Source: CAVPDE01 sp964580575
GTDB lineage: Bacteria; Desulfobacterota; DSM-4660; Desulfatiglandales; HGW-15
NCBI GenBank assembly: GCA_964580575.1
Contig: CAZOLJ010000017.1
Span: 3,426-67,425 of the forward strand
Length of the DNA stretch: 64,000 nucleotides
Direction of reading: 5' to 3'
Each line of letters opens with the position of its first letter. Within the stretch, counting starts at the first letter, position 1. Under the pieces are notes generated by a model that made no database searches, was not told the origin of the DNA, and was given only the letters and a program-made list of their open reading frames with translations. Made by a program: the position numbers and the translations under genes. Shown piece by piece: positions 15,434-23,774 of this stretch.

Positions 15434-16243
15434 CTACCCGGTCTCGCCCAATCGCCTCTCCATCATGCTCACCACGATGGAAAGGCTCACGGTGACGAGA
15501 AGGTAGATCGCTGCAATGGTAAACCAGATCTCAAAAGCAAGAAATGTCTCTGATATGATCTCCCGGCCTCTCATCGTAAGATCATAGACTGCGATGGTGC
15601 TGACGAGAGCGGAGTCTTTGACAAGGGATATGGCCTGGCTCGTGAGAGGAGGAAGGATGCGGCGAATGGCCTGGGGCAGGATGATCCGCCGGTACGCGTC
15701 GAAGGAACTGAGACCGAGGCTGTGCGCAGCCTCCCACTGGCCTTTGTGAATCGAAACGATGCCGGCCCTGAAAATCTCCGACGCATAGGCTCCTTCGAAC
15801 AGGCTCAGCGCAAGCACGGCAGAAGCGAAGCGGCCGAGATCAAAGATCGGTGCCATGACAAAGTAAATGAAAAACAGCTGGACCAGGAGAGGCGTATTCC
15901 GGATCAACTCCAGATACACACGGGCGACCGTCCTGGCCAAATACGAATCCGACAGGCGGCACAGGGCGCTGATCAATCCGAAGCTGAATGCAAGAACGAG
16001 ACTGACCCCTGTGATCTCAAAGGTGACCATAAGCCCGTCGATCAGAGGGCCGGCAAGCCACCTTCCCTCCTCATGGGTCAGGATATACTGGGGCACCCGA
16101 TACCACTGCCAGTTGTAGCCCAGTTTCGCGGTCCCTGTACCCGTGATCCAGGTGAGAACCGCTATGACCAGAAGGAAAGCCCCGACGTCTACGAGGGGCG
16201 ATCGTTTAGAGTATCGGCCAGCTCTGATAGAAGATCCTTTCAT
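15434..16243 (-). CDS. Polar amino acid ABC transporter permease 1
   Basis: 269 residues, first gene of the transporter operon. N-terminal helix, then a HisM-type core with FEITGVSLVLAFSFGLIS and the coupling segment EIFRAGIVSIHKGQWEAAHS followed by LGLSSFDAYRRIILPQA. It is homologous to permease 2, pointing to a heteromeric channel as in histidine or glutamate systems. The start is divergent from the rubredoxin gene across a 257-base region. Confidence 0.92.
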   Translation of the reverse strand: MKGSSIRAGRYSKRSPLVDVGAFLLVIAVLTWITGTGTAKLGYNWQWYRVPQYILTHEEGRWLAGPLIDGLMVTFEITGVSLVLAFSFGLISALCRLSDSYLARTVARVYLELIRNTPLLVQLFFIYFVMAPIFDLGRFASAVLALSLFEGAYASEIFRAGIVSIHKGQWEAAHSLGLSSFDAYRRIILPQAIRRILPPLTSQAISLVKDSALVSTIAVYDLTMRGREIISETFLAFEIWFTIAAIYLLVTVSLSIVVSMMERRLGETG

Positions 16244-16321
16244 ACCTAAAGGGCGAGCATTAAAGGCTGAAGTCTATTTTGGTTTTCCAGCTGAAAGAGT
16301 GTGAGATTTGCTCCGAGCCCC

Positions 16322-16350
16322 TTGACAGGAGGCTTTTCCACTTTTATCAT
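16322..16350 (+). promoter_or_regulatory. Sigma-70-type promoter, likely for rubredoxin
   Basis: TTGACA at 16322-16327 and TATCAT at 16345-16350 are separated by exactly 17 bases. The first gene downstream is the rubredoxin at 16501, giving a leader of about 140 bases that contains a small hairpin (gaggcc/ggcctc near 16362-16379). Good match to consensus. Confidence 0.6.
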
Positions 16351-16500
16351 TCATACATTCACGAGGCCTTTCAGGGCCTCAATTCGGTAATCTTATCCAT
16401 GGGCCCCTTGCGGGCATACCGCAAAACGATGTTCTATTTTAAGCATCTTTTGTTTCTTCGCTAGGGTGAATAGGGAATACTTCAAGGAGGAGGTTGGGCT

Positions 16501-16662
16501 ATGGCTAAATATGTGTGTTCCGTGTGCGGTTATGTGTATGATCCTGCAGTAGGTGATCCTGACAATGGCGTGAAGGCTGGAACTTCTTTTGAAAAGCTGC
16601 CCGGGGATTGGGTATGCCCCGTGTGCGGGGCTTCCAAGGACCAGTTTGAAAAGGAAGCTTGA
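16501..16662 (+). CDS. Rubredoxin
   Basis: 53 residues, a complete classical rubredoxin: YVCSVCGYVYDP, GDPDNGVKAGT, FEKLPGDWVCPVCGA. All four Cys of the FeS4 site are in canonical CxxCG spacing, unlike the variant at 10614. AAGGAGGAGG lies upstream. It carries electrons to rubrerythrin-type peroxidases or superoxide reductase in the cytoplasm. Single-gene unit followed by an unrelated HEAT-repeat gene. Confidence 0.95.
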   Translation: MAKYVCSVCGYVYDPAVGDPDNGVKAGTSFEKLPGDWVCPVCGASKDQFEKEA

Positions 16663-16750
16663 TTCCTTTTCAGCACCTTGTGACCTCAATTGAAACTTTG
16701 CCGTCAAGGTTCTTTTCCCTATTCCTGTCTCGGGCACAAGGACCCTTGAG

Positions 16751-17431
16751 TTGAAGGACCGCGGTCGCAGCCTCAAGAAAAAGCTTTTCGATCTTTTGAG
16801 TCAGGACGATTTGGACAAGGCCCTTGTGGAGATAGGCCGATTTCCCCCCCGGCAGATCATAAACCCCCTTTTGTCTTTTATCCAGAGCGGCAATGAAAAG
16901 GTGAAATGGGGGGCTGTCAAGGCAGCGGGACAAGTTGTCAGTCGACTGGCTGAGAGCGATCTGGAAGCCGCCAGGGTGATCATGCGACGTCTCATGTGGA
17001 CCCTAAACGATGAGTCAGGAGGAATCGGGTGGGGATCTCCTGAGGCCATGGGAGAAATTCTGGCCGCTCACAGCGGGCTTGCCCAGGAGTACGCTGTTAT
17101 TCTGCTGTCCTACGCGAGAGAGGACGGGAACTATCTTGAGCACGAGGGGCTGCAGCGAGGCCTGCTGTGGGGAATCGGCAGGCTCTCCGAGAAAAGACCG
17201 GAATTGGTCAAAGGAGCTTCAGCGTTTCTTTTACCCTACCTGGAGTCACAAGATGAAGTGATCCGGGGTGTGGCGGTACGCATCATGGGTCTTCTCCAAG
17301 TGAAAGAAGCGCAACCAGTGCTTCGTAAGTTGACGCAAGATGAATCAGAGCTGGTCCTCCTGGTCGAAAAAGATCTCACCAAGGTCCGGGTGAAAGACCT
17401 TGCGGAAGAGGCATTGAGAGCGATGGGGTGA
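16751..17431 (+). CDS. HEAT-repeat protein, DVU0298-like
   Basis: 226 residues, starting at TTG 16751 with no upstream ATG in frame. The sequence is a chain of helical pairs: NEKVKWGAVKAAGQVV, LVKGASAFLLPYLES and DEVIRGVAVRIMGLLQVKEA are HEAT-like. A conserved centre GGIGWGSPEAMGEILA and EGLQRGLLWGIGRL matches a family I associate with Desulfovibrio DVU0298. No catalytic motif is visible; it is probably a protein-binding scaffold. Function unknown. Confidence 0.7.
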   Translation: MKDRGRSLKKKLFDLLSQDDLDKALVEIGRFPPRQIINPLLSFIQSGNEKVKWGAVKAAGQVVSRLAESDLEAARVIMRRLMWTLNDESGGIGWGSPEAMGEILAAHSGLAQEYAVILLSYAREDGNYLEHEGLQRGLLWGIGRLSEKRPELVKGASAFLLPYLESQDEVIRGVAVRIMGLLQVKEAQPVLRKLTQDESELVLLVEKDLTKVRVKDLAEEALRAMG

Positions 17432-17469
17432 ACGCTCCAGGGTTTGATGCTCTTGCGACGAGTCGCAAA

Positions 17470-17640
17470 AGACTCTTTTCTGTCATTCCGGCAAAAGTCC
17501 CTCGACAGGCTCGGGACCCTGAGCTTGTCGAACGGGCCGGAATCCAGGCTCTTCGAGCACTTGCATAATGCCTGGACCCCGGTTCTTGTCCGCCCTCCAG
17601 AGGCGGGTAAACCTCTGGCGGGTTCACCGGGGTGACGACT
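17470..17640. repeat. Intergenic palindromes (gacaggctc / gagcttgtc type)
   Basis: tcgacaggctcgggaccctg is mirrored by gagcttgtcga, and a second hairpin forms from ctggaccccggtt with the later ccggggtgac. These are widespread non-coding palindromes. They fill most of the 249-base gap before the octaheme cytochrome gene. Confidence 0.5.
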
Positions 17641-17680
17641 TATTGCGAATCCATCAGGTTGTGGAAAGGGACGGAAAACC

Positions 17681-19165
17681 ATGAAATCTTTGCTGGTTGC
17701 CTTCGTGGCGGTGTTTTTCTTTTCGGCTCAAGCGTTAGGAACTGAAGGTCCGGTCAGTGAAGAATCCGCTGCCTGCATTGAATGTCACAGCACCTTTAAC
17801 CCGGGCATCGTTTCAGCGTGGAAGAAAAGCCGCATGTCCAGGGTGATTCCCAGGGCGGCCAAAAGCGTGGCGGCTAAACAGAGAAGAGTTTCTTTTGAGC
17901 AGATCCCGGAGAATCTTGCCAACGTGGTGGTGGGATGTGCCGAGTGTCACACCCTCAATCCTGAAAAGCACAAGGACAGCTTCGATCACAACGGGTACAA
18001 AGTCCACGTGGTCGTCACCCCCCAGGATTGTGCGACATGCCACCCTGTTGAGGTGACCCAGTTCGGAAAGAACCTCATGTCCGAGGCTCACGGCAATCTT
18101 GAAAACAACCCTGTCTACCAGAGCCTGGTCAAATCGGTCACCGGTATTCAGTCCTTCAAGGACATGGCCACAACCCTCAGGGACCCGGATGAATTGACCC
18201 TTTCGGATGCCTGCAGACAGTGCCACGGAACGGTCGTTGACGTGAAGGGATTCGCGACCAGGGAGACGGATCAGGGAGACATGTCCTTTCCTGTGCTCAC
18301 GGGATGGCCCAACCAGGGCGTCGGCCGAATCAACCCTGACGGAAGCAAGGGGTCCTGCAGCGCCTGCCACACGCGGCACCAGTTTGCGATTGAAATGGCG
18401 CGAAAGCCTTACACCTGTTCCCAGTGCCACAAAGGCCCGGACGTCCCTGCCTTTAAAGTCTATGAAGTGAGCAAGCACGGGAATATTTATTCGGCTCTCG
18501 GTCACGGCTGGAACTATGACCATGTTCCCTGGAGCATCGGCAAGGATATCGCTGCGCCCACCTGTGCCACCTGCCATGTCAGCATGGTCAGCAGCGGCGG
18601 CGAGATCATTGCGGAGAGGACTCACCAGATGAACGATCGCCTTCCATGGCGCATTTTCGGCCCGATCTATGCCCACCCTCACCCCAAGTCACCGGATACC
18701 ACGGTGATCAGGAACAAAGCGGGCCTTCCGCTTCCCACGGAGCTGACAGGAGAACCGGCCGCCGAATACTTGATCGGCAGCGAAGAGCAAACCGAGAGAA
18801 GAAAAACCATGCAGAAGGTGTGTCTGTCCTGCCACAGTCAGACCTGGGTAGAGGGTCATTTCGAGCGATTCGAAAACACGATCCAGAAAACCAATGAGAT
18901 GACGCTGGCCGCTACGAACGTGCTCCTCTCGGCCTGGAAAAAAGGGGCCGCCTCTCAGAAAGACGGCCTTTTCAACGAAGCGATCGAGAAGCAGTGGGTG
19001 GAGCAGTGGCTCTTCTATGCCAACTCCACGCGATTTTCTTCCGCCATGGCCGGGGCCGACTACGGGGTTTTTGCGAATGGGCGATGGTTTATGGCCAAAA
19101 ATATGCAGGAAATGGTGGACTGGCTCAAGTTCAAACTGAAGGCTAAAGAGCCCCCAAAACAGTGA
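17681..19165 (+). CDS. Octaheme c-type cytochrome, hydroxylamine-oxidoreductase-like
   Basis: 494 residues with a signal peptide (MKSLLVAFVAVFFFSAQALG) and eight CxxCH haem sites: CIECH 32, CAECH 86, CATCH 117, CRQCH 178, CSACH 226, CSQCH 246, CATCH 295, CLSCH 381. Spacing and HGNIYSALGHGWNYDHVPW match the HAO family. Periplasmic HAO-like proteins in anaerobes are thought to reduce nitrite or hydroxylamine rather than oxidise them. The hcp operon 6 kb away also handles reactive nitrogen. No quinol dehydrogenase gene adjoins. Direction of the reaction is inferred. Confidence 0.85.
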   Translation: MKSLLVAFVAVFFFSAQALGTEGPVSEESAACIECHSTFNPGIVSAWKKSRMSRVIPRAAKSVAAKQRRVSFEQIPENLANVVVGCAECHTLNPEKHKDSFDHNGYKVHVVVTPQDCATCHPVEVTQFGKNLMSEAHGNLENNPVYQSLVKSVTGIQSFKDMATTLRDPDELTLSDACRQCHGTVVDVKGFATRETDQGDMSFPVLTGWPNQGVGRINPDGSKGSCSACHTRHQFAIEMARKPYTCSQCHKGPDVPAFKVYEVSKHGNIYSALGHGWNYDHVPWSIGKDIAAPTCATCHVSMVSSGGEIIAERTHQMNDRLPWRIFGPIYAHPHPKSPDTTVIRNKAGLPLPTELTGEPAAEYLIGSEEQTERRKTMQKVCLSCHSQTWVEGHFERFENTIQKTNEMTLAATNVLLSAWKKGAASQKDGLFNEAIEKQWVEQWLFYANSTRFSSAMAGADYGVFANGRWFMAKNMQEMVDWLKFKLKAKEPPKQ

Positions 19166-19213
19166 GGGTGCAGGTCTTCCCTCGCTTTCTGAACCTCAAA
19201 CAGGAGTTTTGAA

Positions 19214-21040
19214 ATGGAAAAGCAACATAAGTTTTCCATCTGGTATGTGCTGCTGGGTATCTGGGTCGTTCTCCTGATCCAGAACTATCTCGGTTCAGCG
19301 CTTGCCATTAAGACCATCCCCTACAGCGAGTTCCTGACCCTGGTCAAGGAAAACCGGGTTGCAGAGGTGGCGATCTCCGCCAACCAGATCCAGGGCAAGA
19401 TGAAGGTCGACGACAAGGATCCGAACAAGACAGAGCTCTTCAAGACCTTGCGCGTGGACCCGGAGATATCCGCCCTTCTCGAACAGCACAGCGTCACCTT
19501 CAAAGGCCAGGTGGAATCCACGATTTTGCGGGATTTGTTTTCCTGGATCTTTCCCCTCGTCCTCTTTTTCGGCGTCTGGTACTTCCTCATGAAGCGCATG
19601 GCAGGGCAGCAGGCAGGGTTCATGACGCTGGGCAAAAACAAGGCAAAAATCTACATGCAAAACGAGCTCGACGTCACCTTCAATGACGTGGCCGGTGTGG
19701 ACGAGGCAAAGCAGGAACTGGTGGAGGTGATCGATTTTCTGAAAGAACCCGGAAGGTTCACGCAGCTGGGCGGCAAAATGCCCAAGGGCATTTTGCTCGT
19801 CGGTCCTCCCGGGACAGGCAAGACCCTTTTGGCCAAGGCCGTGGCAGGGGAAAGCCAAGTGCCTTTCTTCAGCATGAGCGGTTCCGAGTTTGTGGAGATG
19901 TTTGTGGGTCTTGGCGCAGCGCGCGTGAGAGATCTCTTCGAACAGGCCAAACAGAAAGCGCCCTGCATTATATTCATAGACGAACTGGATGCTCTAGGAA
20001 AGGCCAGAGGTTTCGGTAACATCGGAGGCCACGACGAGCGGGAACAGACCCTGAACCAACTTCTCGTGGAGATGGACGGCTTTGACCCGAAAGTGGGGGT
20101 GATCCTCATGGCCGCCACCAACAGGCCGGAGATTCTTGATCCTGCGCTGCTGCGGCCCGGTCGCTTTGATCGGCACATTCTGGTGGATCGTCCGGACAAG
20201 AAAGGGCGGGAGGAAATTATCAATGTCCATCTCAAGAAAGTCACAATAGCCAGAAACCTGGACATCGAAAAAATCGCTTCAATGACACCCGGAATGGTCG
20301 GTGCAGACCTCGCCAATCTGGTGAATGAGGCGGCTCTCCTCGCTGTGCGCAGGGGAAAGAAAGAGGTCACCATGTCGGAATTCGAGGAGGCGGTCGAAAG
20401 GGTCATGGCCGGTTTGGAGAAGAAGAACCGCCTGATCAACCCGGAGGAACGAAAAATCGTGGCCTACCACGAGCTGGGACACGCCCTGGTGGCTCTTTCG
20501 CTGCCCGGCACAGACCCGGTCCAGAAGATTTCCATCATCCCTCGAGGCATTGCCGCCTTGGGCTACACCATGCAGGTGCCCACAGAAGATCGTTTTCTGA
20601 TGAAGAAGACAGAACTCCTGAACAAAATTGCCACCCTTCTGGGAGGGCGGGCGGCCGAGGAGATCGTGTTCGGAGATATCTCCACGGGAGCACACAATGA
20701 TCTTTCCAAGGCCACGGACATCGCCCGGAGCATGGTCAAGGAGTACGGCATGAGTGTGACCATCGGGCAGGTTTATTTTTCCCGGGAGAAGAGACCCCTC
20801 TTTGTCGAAGCAGGGATGCCGGCCGGGGGCGAATACAGCGAAGCTACGGCAGAGATGATCGACAAGGAGATCAAGGAGATCATTTCGCTTCAATACAAGC
20901 GGGCTTTGGACATCCTCGGAGAGAAGAAAGACGTGATGGACAAAGGGGCCGAGGTTCTTCTGGAAAAAGAGAAGATCGACGGAGAGGAACTGAAAGCGTT
21001 GGTGGGGTTGCCGGGCACCTCGAGTCCCATTGTTCATTGA
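19214..21040 (+). CDS. ftsH: ATP-dependent zinc metalloprotease FtsH
   Basis: 608 residues. Two membrane helices (about 8-30 and 107-126) flank a short periplasmic domain. The AAA module has Walker A GPPGTGKT at 197-204, Walker B IIFIDELDAL, and the SRH around TNRPEILDPALLRPGRFD. The protease site is HELGH at 419-423 with an Asp ligand in HNDLSKATD. It degrades damaged membrane and regulatory proteins. Its stop sits within 24 bases of the CbpM-like gene, and dnaJ is convergent, so this is a protein quality-control cluster. Confidence 0.96.
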   Translation: MEKQHKFSIWYVLLGIWVVLLIQNYLGSALAIKTIPYSEFLTLVKENRVAEVAISANQIQGKMKVDDKDPNKTELFKTLRVDPEISALLEQHSVTFKGQVESTILRDLFSWIFPLVLFFGVWYFLMKRMAGQQAGFMTLGKNKAKIYMQNELDVTFNDVAGVDEAKQELVEVIDFLKEPGRFTQLGGKMPKGILLVGPPGTGKTLLAKAVAGESQVPFFSMSGSEFVEMFVGLGAARVRDLFEQAKQKAPCIIFIDELDALGKARGFGNIGGHDEREQTLNQLLVEMDGFDPKVGVILMAATNRPEILDPALLRPGRFDRHILVDRPDKKGREEIINVHLKKVTIARNLDIEKIASMTPGMVGADLANLVNEAALLAVRRGKKEVTMSEFEEAVERVMAGLEKKNRLINPEERKIVAYHELGHALVALSLPGTDPVQKISIIPRGIAALGYTMQVPTEDRFLMKKTELLNKIATLLGGRAAEEIVFGDISTGAHNDLSKATDIARSMVKEYGMSVTIGQVYFSREKRPLFVEAGMPAGGEYSEATAEMIDKEIKEIISLQYKRALDILGEKKDVMDKGAEVLLEKEKIDGEELKALVGLPGTSSPIVH

Positions 21041-21063
21041 ACATTGATTATTGGGCATTGAAC

Positions 21064-21381
21064 ATGGACAAGGAATTCTGGACAGTCACTGAGGTGATGG
21101 AAGTTTTCGAGGTGGACGAAGGGTTTCTTTCCGATCTCGAAGAAGAGGAACTGCTTTGCCCTGTGTGCAGGGAGGAATCCCCTGCAAAGGTCTTCCGGGC
21201 TGAGGAACTCGAAAAGCTCAAGCTTGTCAAAGCTCTGGTGGAAGACATGGGAGTCAACCTGCCTGGAGTAGAAGTCATTCTGCGCATGAGGCAGATGATG
21301 TTTGACATGAGAAGGCAGTTTGACGAAATTCTGGATGATCTGGCCCAGGAGTTTCAGGGCCGCCTGAAAAGAAGACAATAA
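21064..21381 (+). CDS. CbpM-like MerR-type chaperone modulator
   Basis: 105 residues from ATG 21064; a TTG at 21037 overlapping the ftsH stop is the alternative. The N-terminal FWTVTEVMEVFEVDEGFLSD and CPVCREESPAKVFRAEELEK resemble the MerR-like winged helix of CbpM, with an added CxxC. The C-terminal half (MRQMMFDMRRQFDEILDDL) is a coiled coil. In E. coli CbpM binds and inhibits the J-domain protein CbpA. Here dnaJ lies convergently four bases away, so DnaJ is the likely partner. Confidence 0.7.
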   Translation: MDKEFWTVTEVMEVFEVDEGFLSDLEEEELLCPVCREESPAKVFRAEELEKLKLVKALVEDMGVNLPGVEVILRMRQMMFDMRRQFDEILDDLAQEFQGRLKRRQ

Positions 21382-21385
21382 ATTC

Positions 21386-22519
21386 TCACAACCGAAGGGC
21401 CCCTCTAACGTCTTCTTCGTAGTACCTATCCATTTTCCGGACCGCTTCGAGGATCTCGCGGTCCTCTGTTTTCGGAACCTTGACCACGAGCTTGGCCATC
21501 AAATCTCCCCGTTGTTTGGTCTTGGGGTTCATGGCGCCCTTCCCTTTGAGTTTGAGCGTCTGACCGCTTTGACTTCCTGCAGGAACTTTGAGGTTGACCT
21601 CACCCTCTATGGTGGGAATCGTGATCGTGCCTCCCAGGATGGCTTCACGCACCGTAACCGGGACCTCCATAAAGAGATTGTCCTCTTCTCGCCTGAGAAT
21701 GGGATGGGGCTCGATGTGGATGATGAGATAAAGATCGCCCGGCGGCCCTCCATAAAACCCGGGTTCCCCTTTCCCGGCCACCCTCACCTTGGATCCCTCT
21801 TTCACCCCTTGCGGTAGGGTGACCCGAATCGTCTCTGTTCCTGCCACCTGCCCGCTTCCGCCGCATTGGCTGCACGGTTTTCCCACCTGGCCATGGCCTT
21901 TGCAGCGGGGACAGGCCTTGGTGAACTGCATGGGGCCTTGGGCCACATTCAGACGGCCTGATCCGCCGCACGCCGTGCAGGTGGACAGGGCGGCCTTGGG
22001 ATCGTTTCCGCTCCCATTGCACGCCCCGCAGGCTACCGGTTTCTGCATCGCGAGGTTCGTCTCGAATCCCTTGAGGGCGGAGACGAGATCAATCGTCATC
22101 TCATGTTCGATATCTCTTCCTGCACCAGCCGCCGCACCGGACTCTGAACGAGCGCCGCCGAAACCAAACAGGTCACCGAAGATGTCCTCGTACCTGTGGT
22201 AGCGACCAAAAGGCTCTTCTCCTCCCCGCGCTTGCTGCTGCTGTTGAAAAGAACTCCATTGTTTGTATTGTCTTGCCTTTTCAGCGTCAAAGCCCGTGCG
22301 GAGGCCGTCTTCTCCGAATTCGTCGTAGAGCTTTCTTTTTTCCTTACTGCCGAGGCAATCGTAGGCCTGGGATATCTCCTTGAACTTCTGCTCCGCCTCC
22401 TTCTTGCCCGGGTTCACATCGGGGTGCCATTTGCGGGCAAGCTTCCGGTAAGCCTTCTTGATCTCTTCCCCGGAGGCCGTCTTCTTAACGCCCAGGATTT
22501 CGTAGAAGTCTTTAGCCAT
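21386..22519 (-). CDS. dnaJ: Chaperone protein DnaJ
   Basis: 377 residues, full length. J domain with KWHPDVNPG (HPD at 32-34), a short Gly/Phe-rich linker, then four zinc-binding repeats CGACNGSG, CTACGGSG, CPRCKGHG, CSQCGGSG, and the C-terminal substrate-binding domains. It stimulates DnaK ATPase. No dnaK or grpE is present, so this copy works with a chaperone encoded elsewhere. It follows the rubrerythrin gene with only six bases between, suggesting shared transcription under oxidative stress. Confidence 0.95.
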   Translation of the reverse strand: MAKDFYEILGVKKTASGEEIKKAYRKLARKWHPDVNPGKKEAEQKFKEISQAYDCLGSKEKRKLYDEFGEDGLRTGFDAEKARQYKQWSSFQQQQQARGGEEPFGRYHRYEDIFGDLFGFGGARSESGAAAGAGRDIEHEMTIDLVSALKGFETNLAMQKPVACGACNGSGNDPKAALSTCTACGGSGRLNVAQGPMQFTKACPRCKGHGQVGKPCSQCGGSGQVAGTETIRVTLPQGVKEGSKVRVAGKGEPGFYGGPPGDLYLIIHIEPHPILRREEDNLFMEVPVTVREAILGGTITIPTIEGEVNLKVPAGSQSGQTLKLKGKGAMNPKTKQRGDLMAKLVVKVPKTEDREILEAVRKMDRYYEEDVRGALRL

Positions 22520-22525
22520 TGCCCA

Positions 22526-23026
22526 TCACTCGATTCTCTTGAACTTCCCCTTTACCGCTCCGCAGACCGGGCAGTTTTCAAGAGCTTCGTCCTCAGCCAC
22601 ATACCCGCAGACCTGGCACACGTAATAGATCGTTTCCCGTTCAGACAGCATGTCGTTCATAGCCTTCTTGTAGAGCTCTGCGTGCCTGTCTTCCACGTCT
22701 CTCGCGTGGGAAAACGCTTTCAGAGCCGCTTCCTCTCCCTCGTCGGCCGCTTCCTTCATCAGGCTGGGATACTCATCCACATTGGCTTTGATTTCGCTCT
22801 GAAAGGCGGCCTCCAGGTTTTCCTCAGTGCTCCCGACCTTGCCCCGCATCAGCATGAGGTAGCGCCGCGCATGGACCGACTCCGCCTCAGATACCGCTCT
22901 GAAAAGCCTTGCAATGCCGGCATACCCTTCGGCATCCGCCTTTCGCGCAAAAGCATCGTTCCTGACCGACGCCTTGGATTCCGCGGCAAAGGCATAGGCA
23001 AGATTTCTTTGCATTTTGTTCCCCAT
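22526..23026 (-). CDS. Rubrerythrin
   Basis: 166 residues; ATG 23026 has AGGAGG upstream and the longer frame beyond it is not coding. N-terminal ferritin-like diiron domain (AFAAESKASVR, SEAESVHARRY, DEGEEAALKAFSHARDVEDRHAELY) and C-terminal rubredoxin-like domain (YYVCQVCGYVAEDEALENCPVCG). It reduces hydrogen peroxide using rubredoxin electrons in the cytoplasm. Divergent from uspA and directly upstream of dnaJ. Confidence 0.95.
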   Translation of the reverse strand: MGNKMQRNLAYAFAAESKASVRNDAFARKADAEGYAGIARLFRAVSEAESVHARRYLMLMRGKVGSTEENLEAAFQSEIKANVDEYPSLMKEAADEGEEAALKAFSHARDVEDRHAELYKKAMNDMLSERETIYYVCQVCGYVAEDEALENCPVCGAVKGKFKRIE

Positions 23027-23172
23027 ATGAAGTGCCTCCTGAATGCTGGTAAATATAGGGTAGGCTGGGCTTACGGTCAAGCCGTATTGTTTTCCCTTGA
23101 CATGGTCCACGGAATGCTTCTTCATAATATATGGAGGAAGTGAGGCAAGAACCAAACAAACGGAGGTCAGCC

Positions 23173-23649
23173 ATGGCAACCCTACTCAAAGTGCTGGTCG
23201 CTCTTGACGACTCTGAGAACGCCACCAGGGCCGTTGAGTACGTTTCGAAGAACTTCAGCCCGGATCACGAGGTGACCCTTTTCAGCGTGATGCCGGACAC
23301 TCAGATGCTTTGCAACATCAACAGCCCTGAGCTGACGCCTTATTTCTGGTCTCAGCGAAATGTGTTTTGTTCTCTGGAAGACAAGAAAAAAGAACTCATC
23401 CAAGCCGCGGCAGACAGGGCTAAGGATGTCCTGCTGAAAGCCGGGTTCAAGAAGGAAAAGATCTCGATCAAGGTTCAGGCCAAGAAGAAAGGAATCGCCA
23501 GGGACATTGTTGCCGAAGCGGGATCAGGGTATGACACGATCGCCATGGGCCGGAGAGGCCTCTCAGGCATCAAAGAGTTCGTGATGGGGAGCGTGTCGCA
23601 GAAAGTCCTGCACTCCGTCAAGGATGTTTCCATCGTCATTGTGAATTAG
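23173..23649 (+). CDS. Universal stress protein, UspA family
   Basis: 158 residues from ATG 23173, with GGAGG six bases upstream. Single Usp domain: KVLVALDDSENATRAVEY at the start and the ATP-binding loop MGRRGLSGIKEFVMGSVS near the end, of the GxxG-9x-G(S/T) nucleotide-binding type. A TTGACA at 23097-23102 upstream could be its -35 box, but no -10 lies at ideal spacing. Divergent with rubrerythrin, consistent with a shared stress response. Confidence 0.92.
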   Translation: MATLLKVLVALDDSENATRAVEYVSKNFSPDHEVTLFSVMPDTQMLCNINSPELTPYFWSQRNVFCSLEDKKKELIQAAADRAKDVLLKAGFKKEKISIKVQAKKKGIARDIVAEAGSGYDTIAMGRRGLSGIKEFVMGSVSQKVLHSVKDVSIVIVN

Positions 23650-23728
23650 CAGATTGCTGAAAAACGCCTATCTACCATTCGACAGGCCCATGACCCTGAG
23701 TAAAATCGAAAGGCTTCATTGCCCTCAA

Positions 23729-23769
23729 ACTTCCCCTCCCTTGGCGGGAGGGGTTAGGGGAGGGGGAAG
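23729..23769. repeat. C/G-rich palindrome, half unit
   Basis: cccctcccttggcgggaggg followed by gttaggggaggggga. It lies at the convergent end between uspA and the ferredoxin-domain gene, in the same orientation as the right half of 10466-10566. Confidence 0.55.
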
Positions 23770-23774
23770 GTCTT

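Noticed and set aside
17813..18682. 289-codon frame on the minus strand
   Set aside because: Antisense to the octaheme cytochrome with its eight haem motifs; not a real gene.
23097..23128. Promoter TTGACA with cataat before uspA
   Set aside because: The spacing is 20 bases, too long for a normal sigma-70 promoter, and a sigma-54 reading of the same bases matches only the GG-N10-GC minimum.
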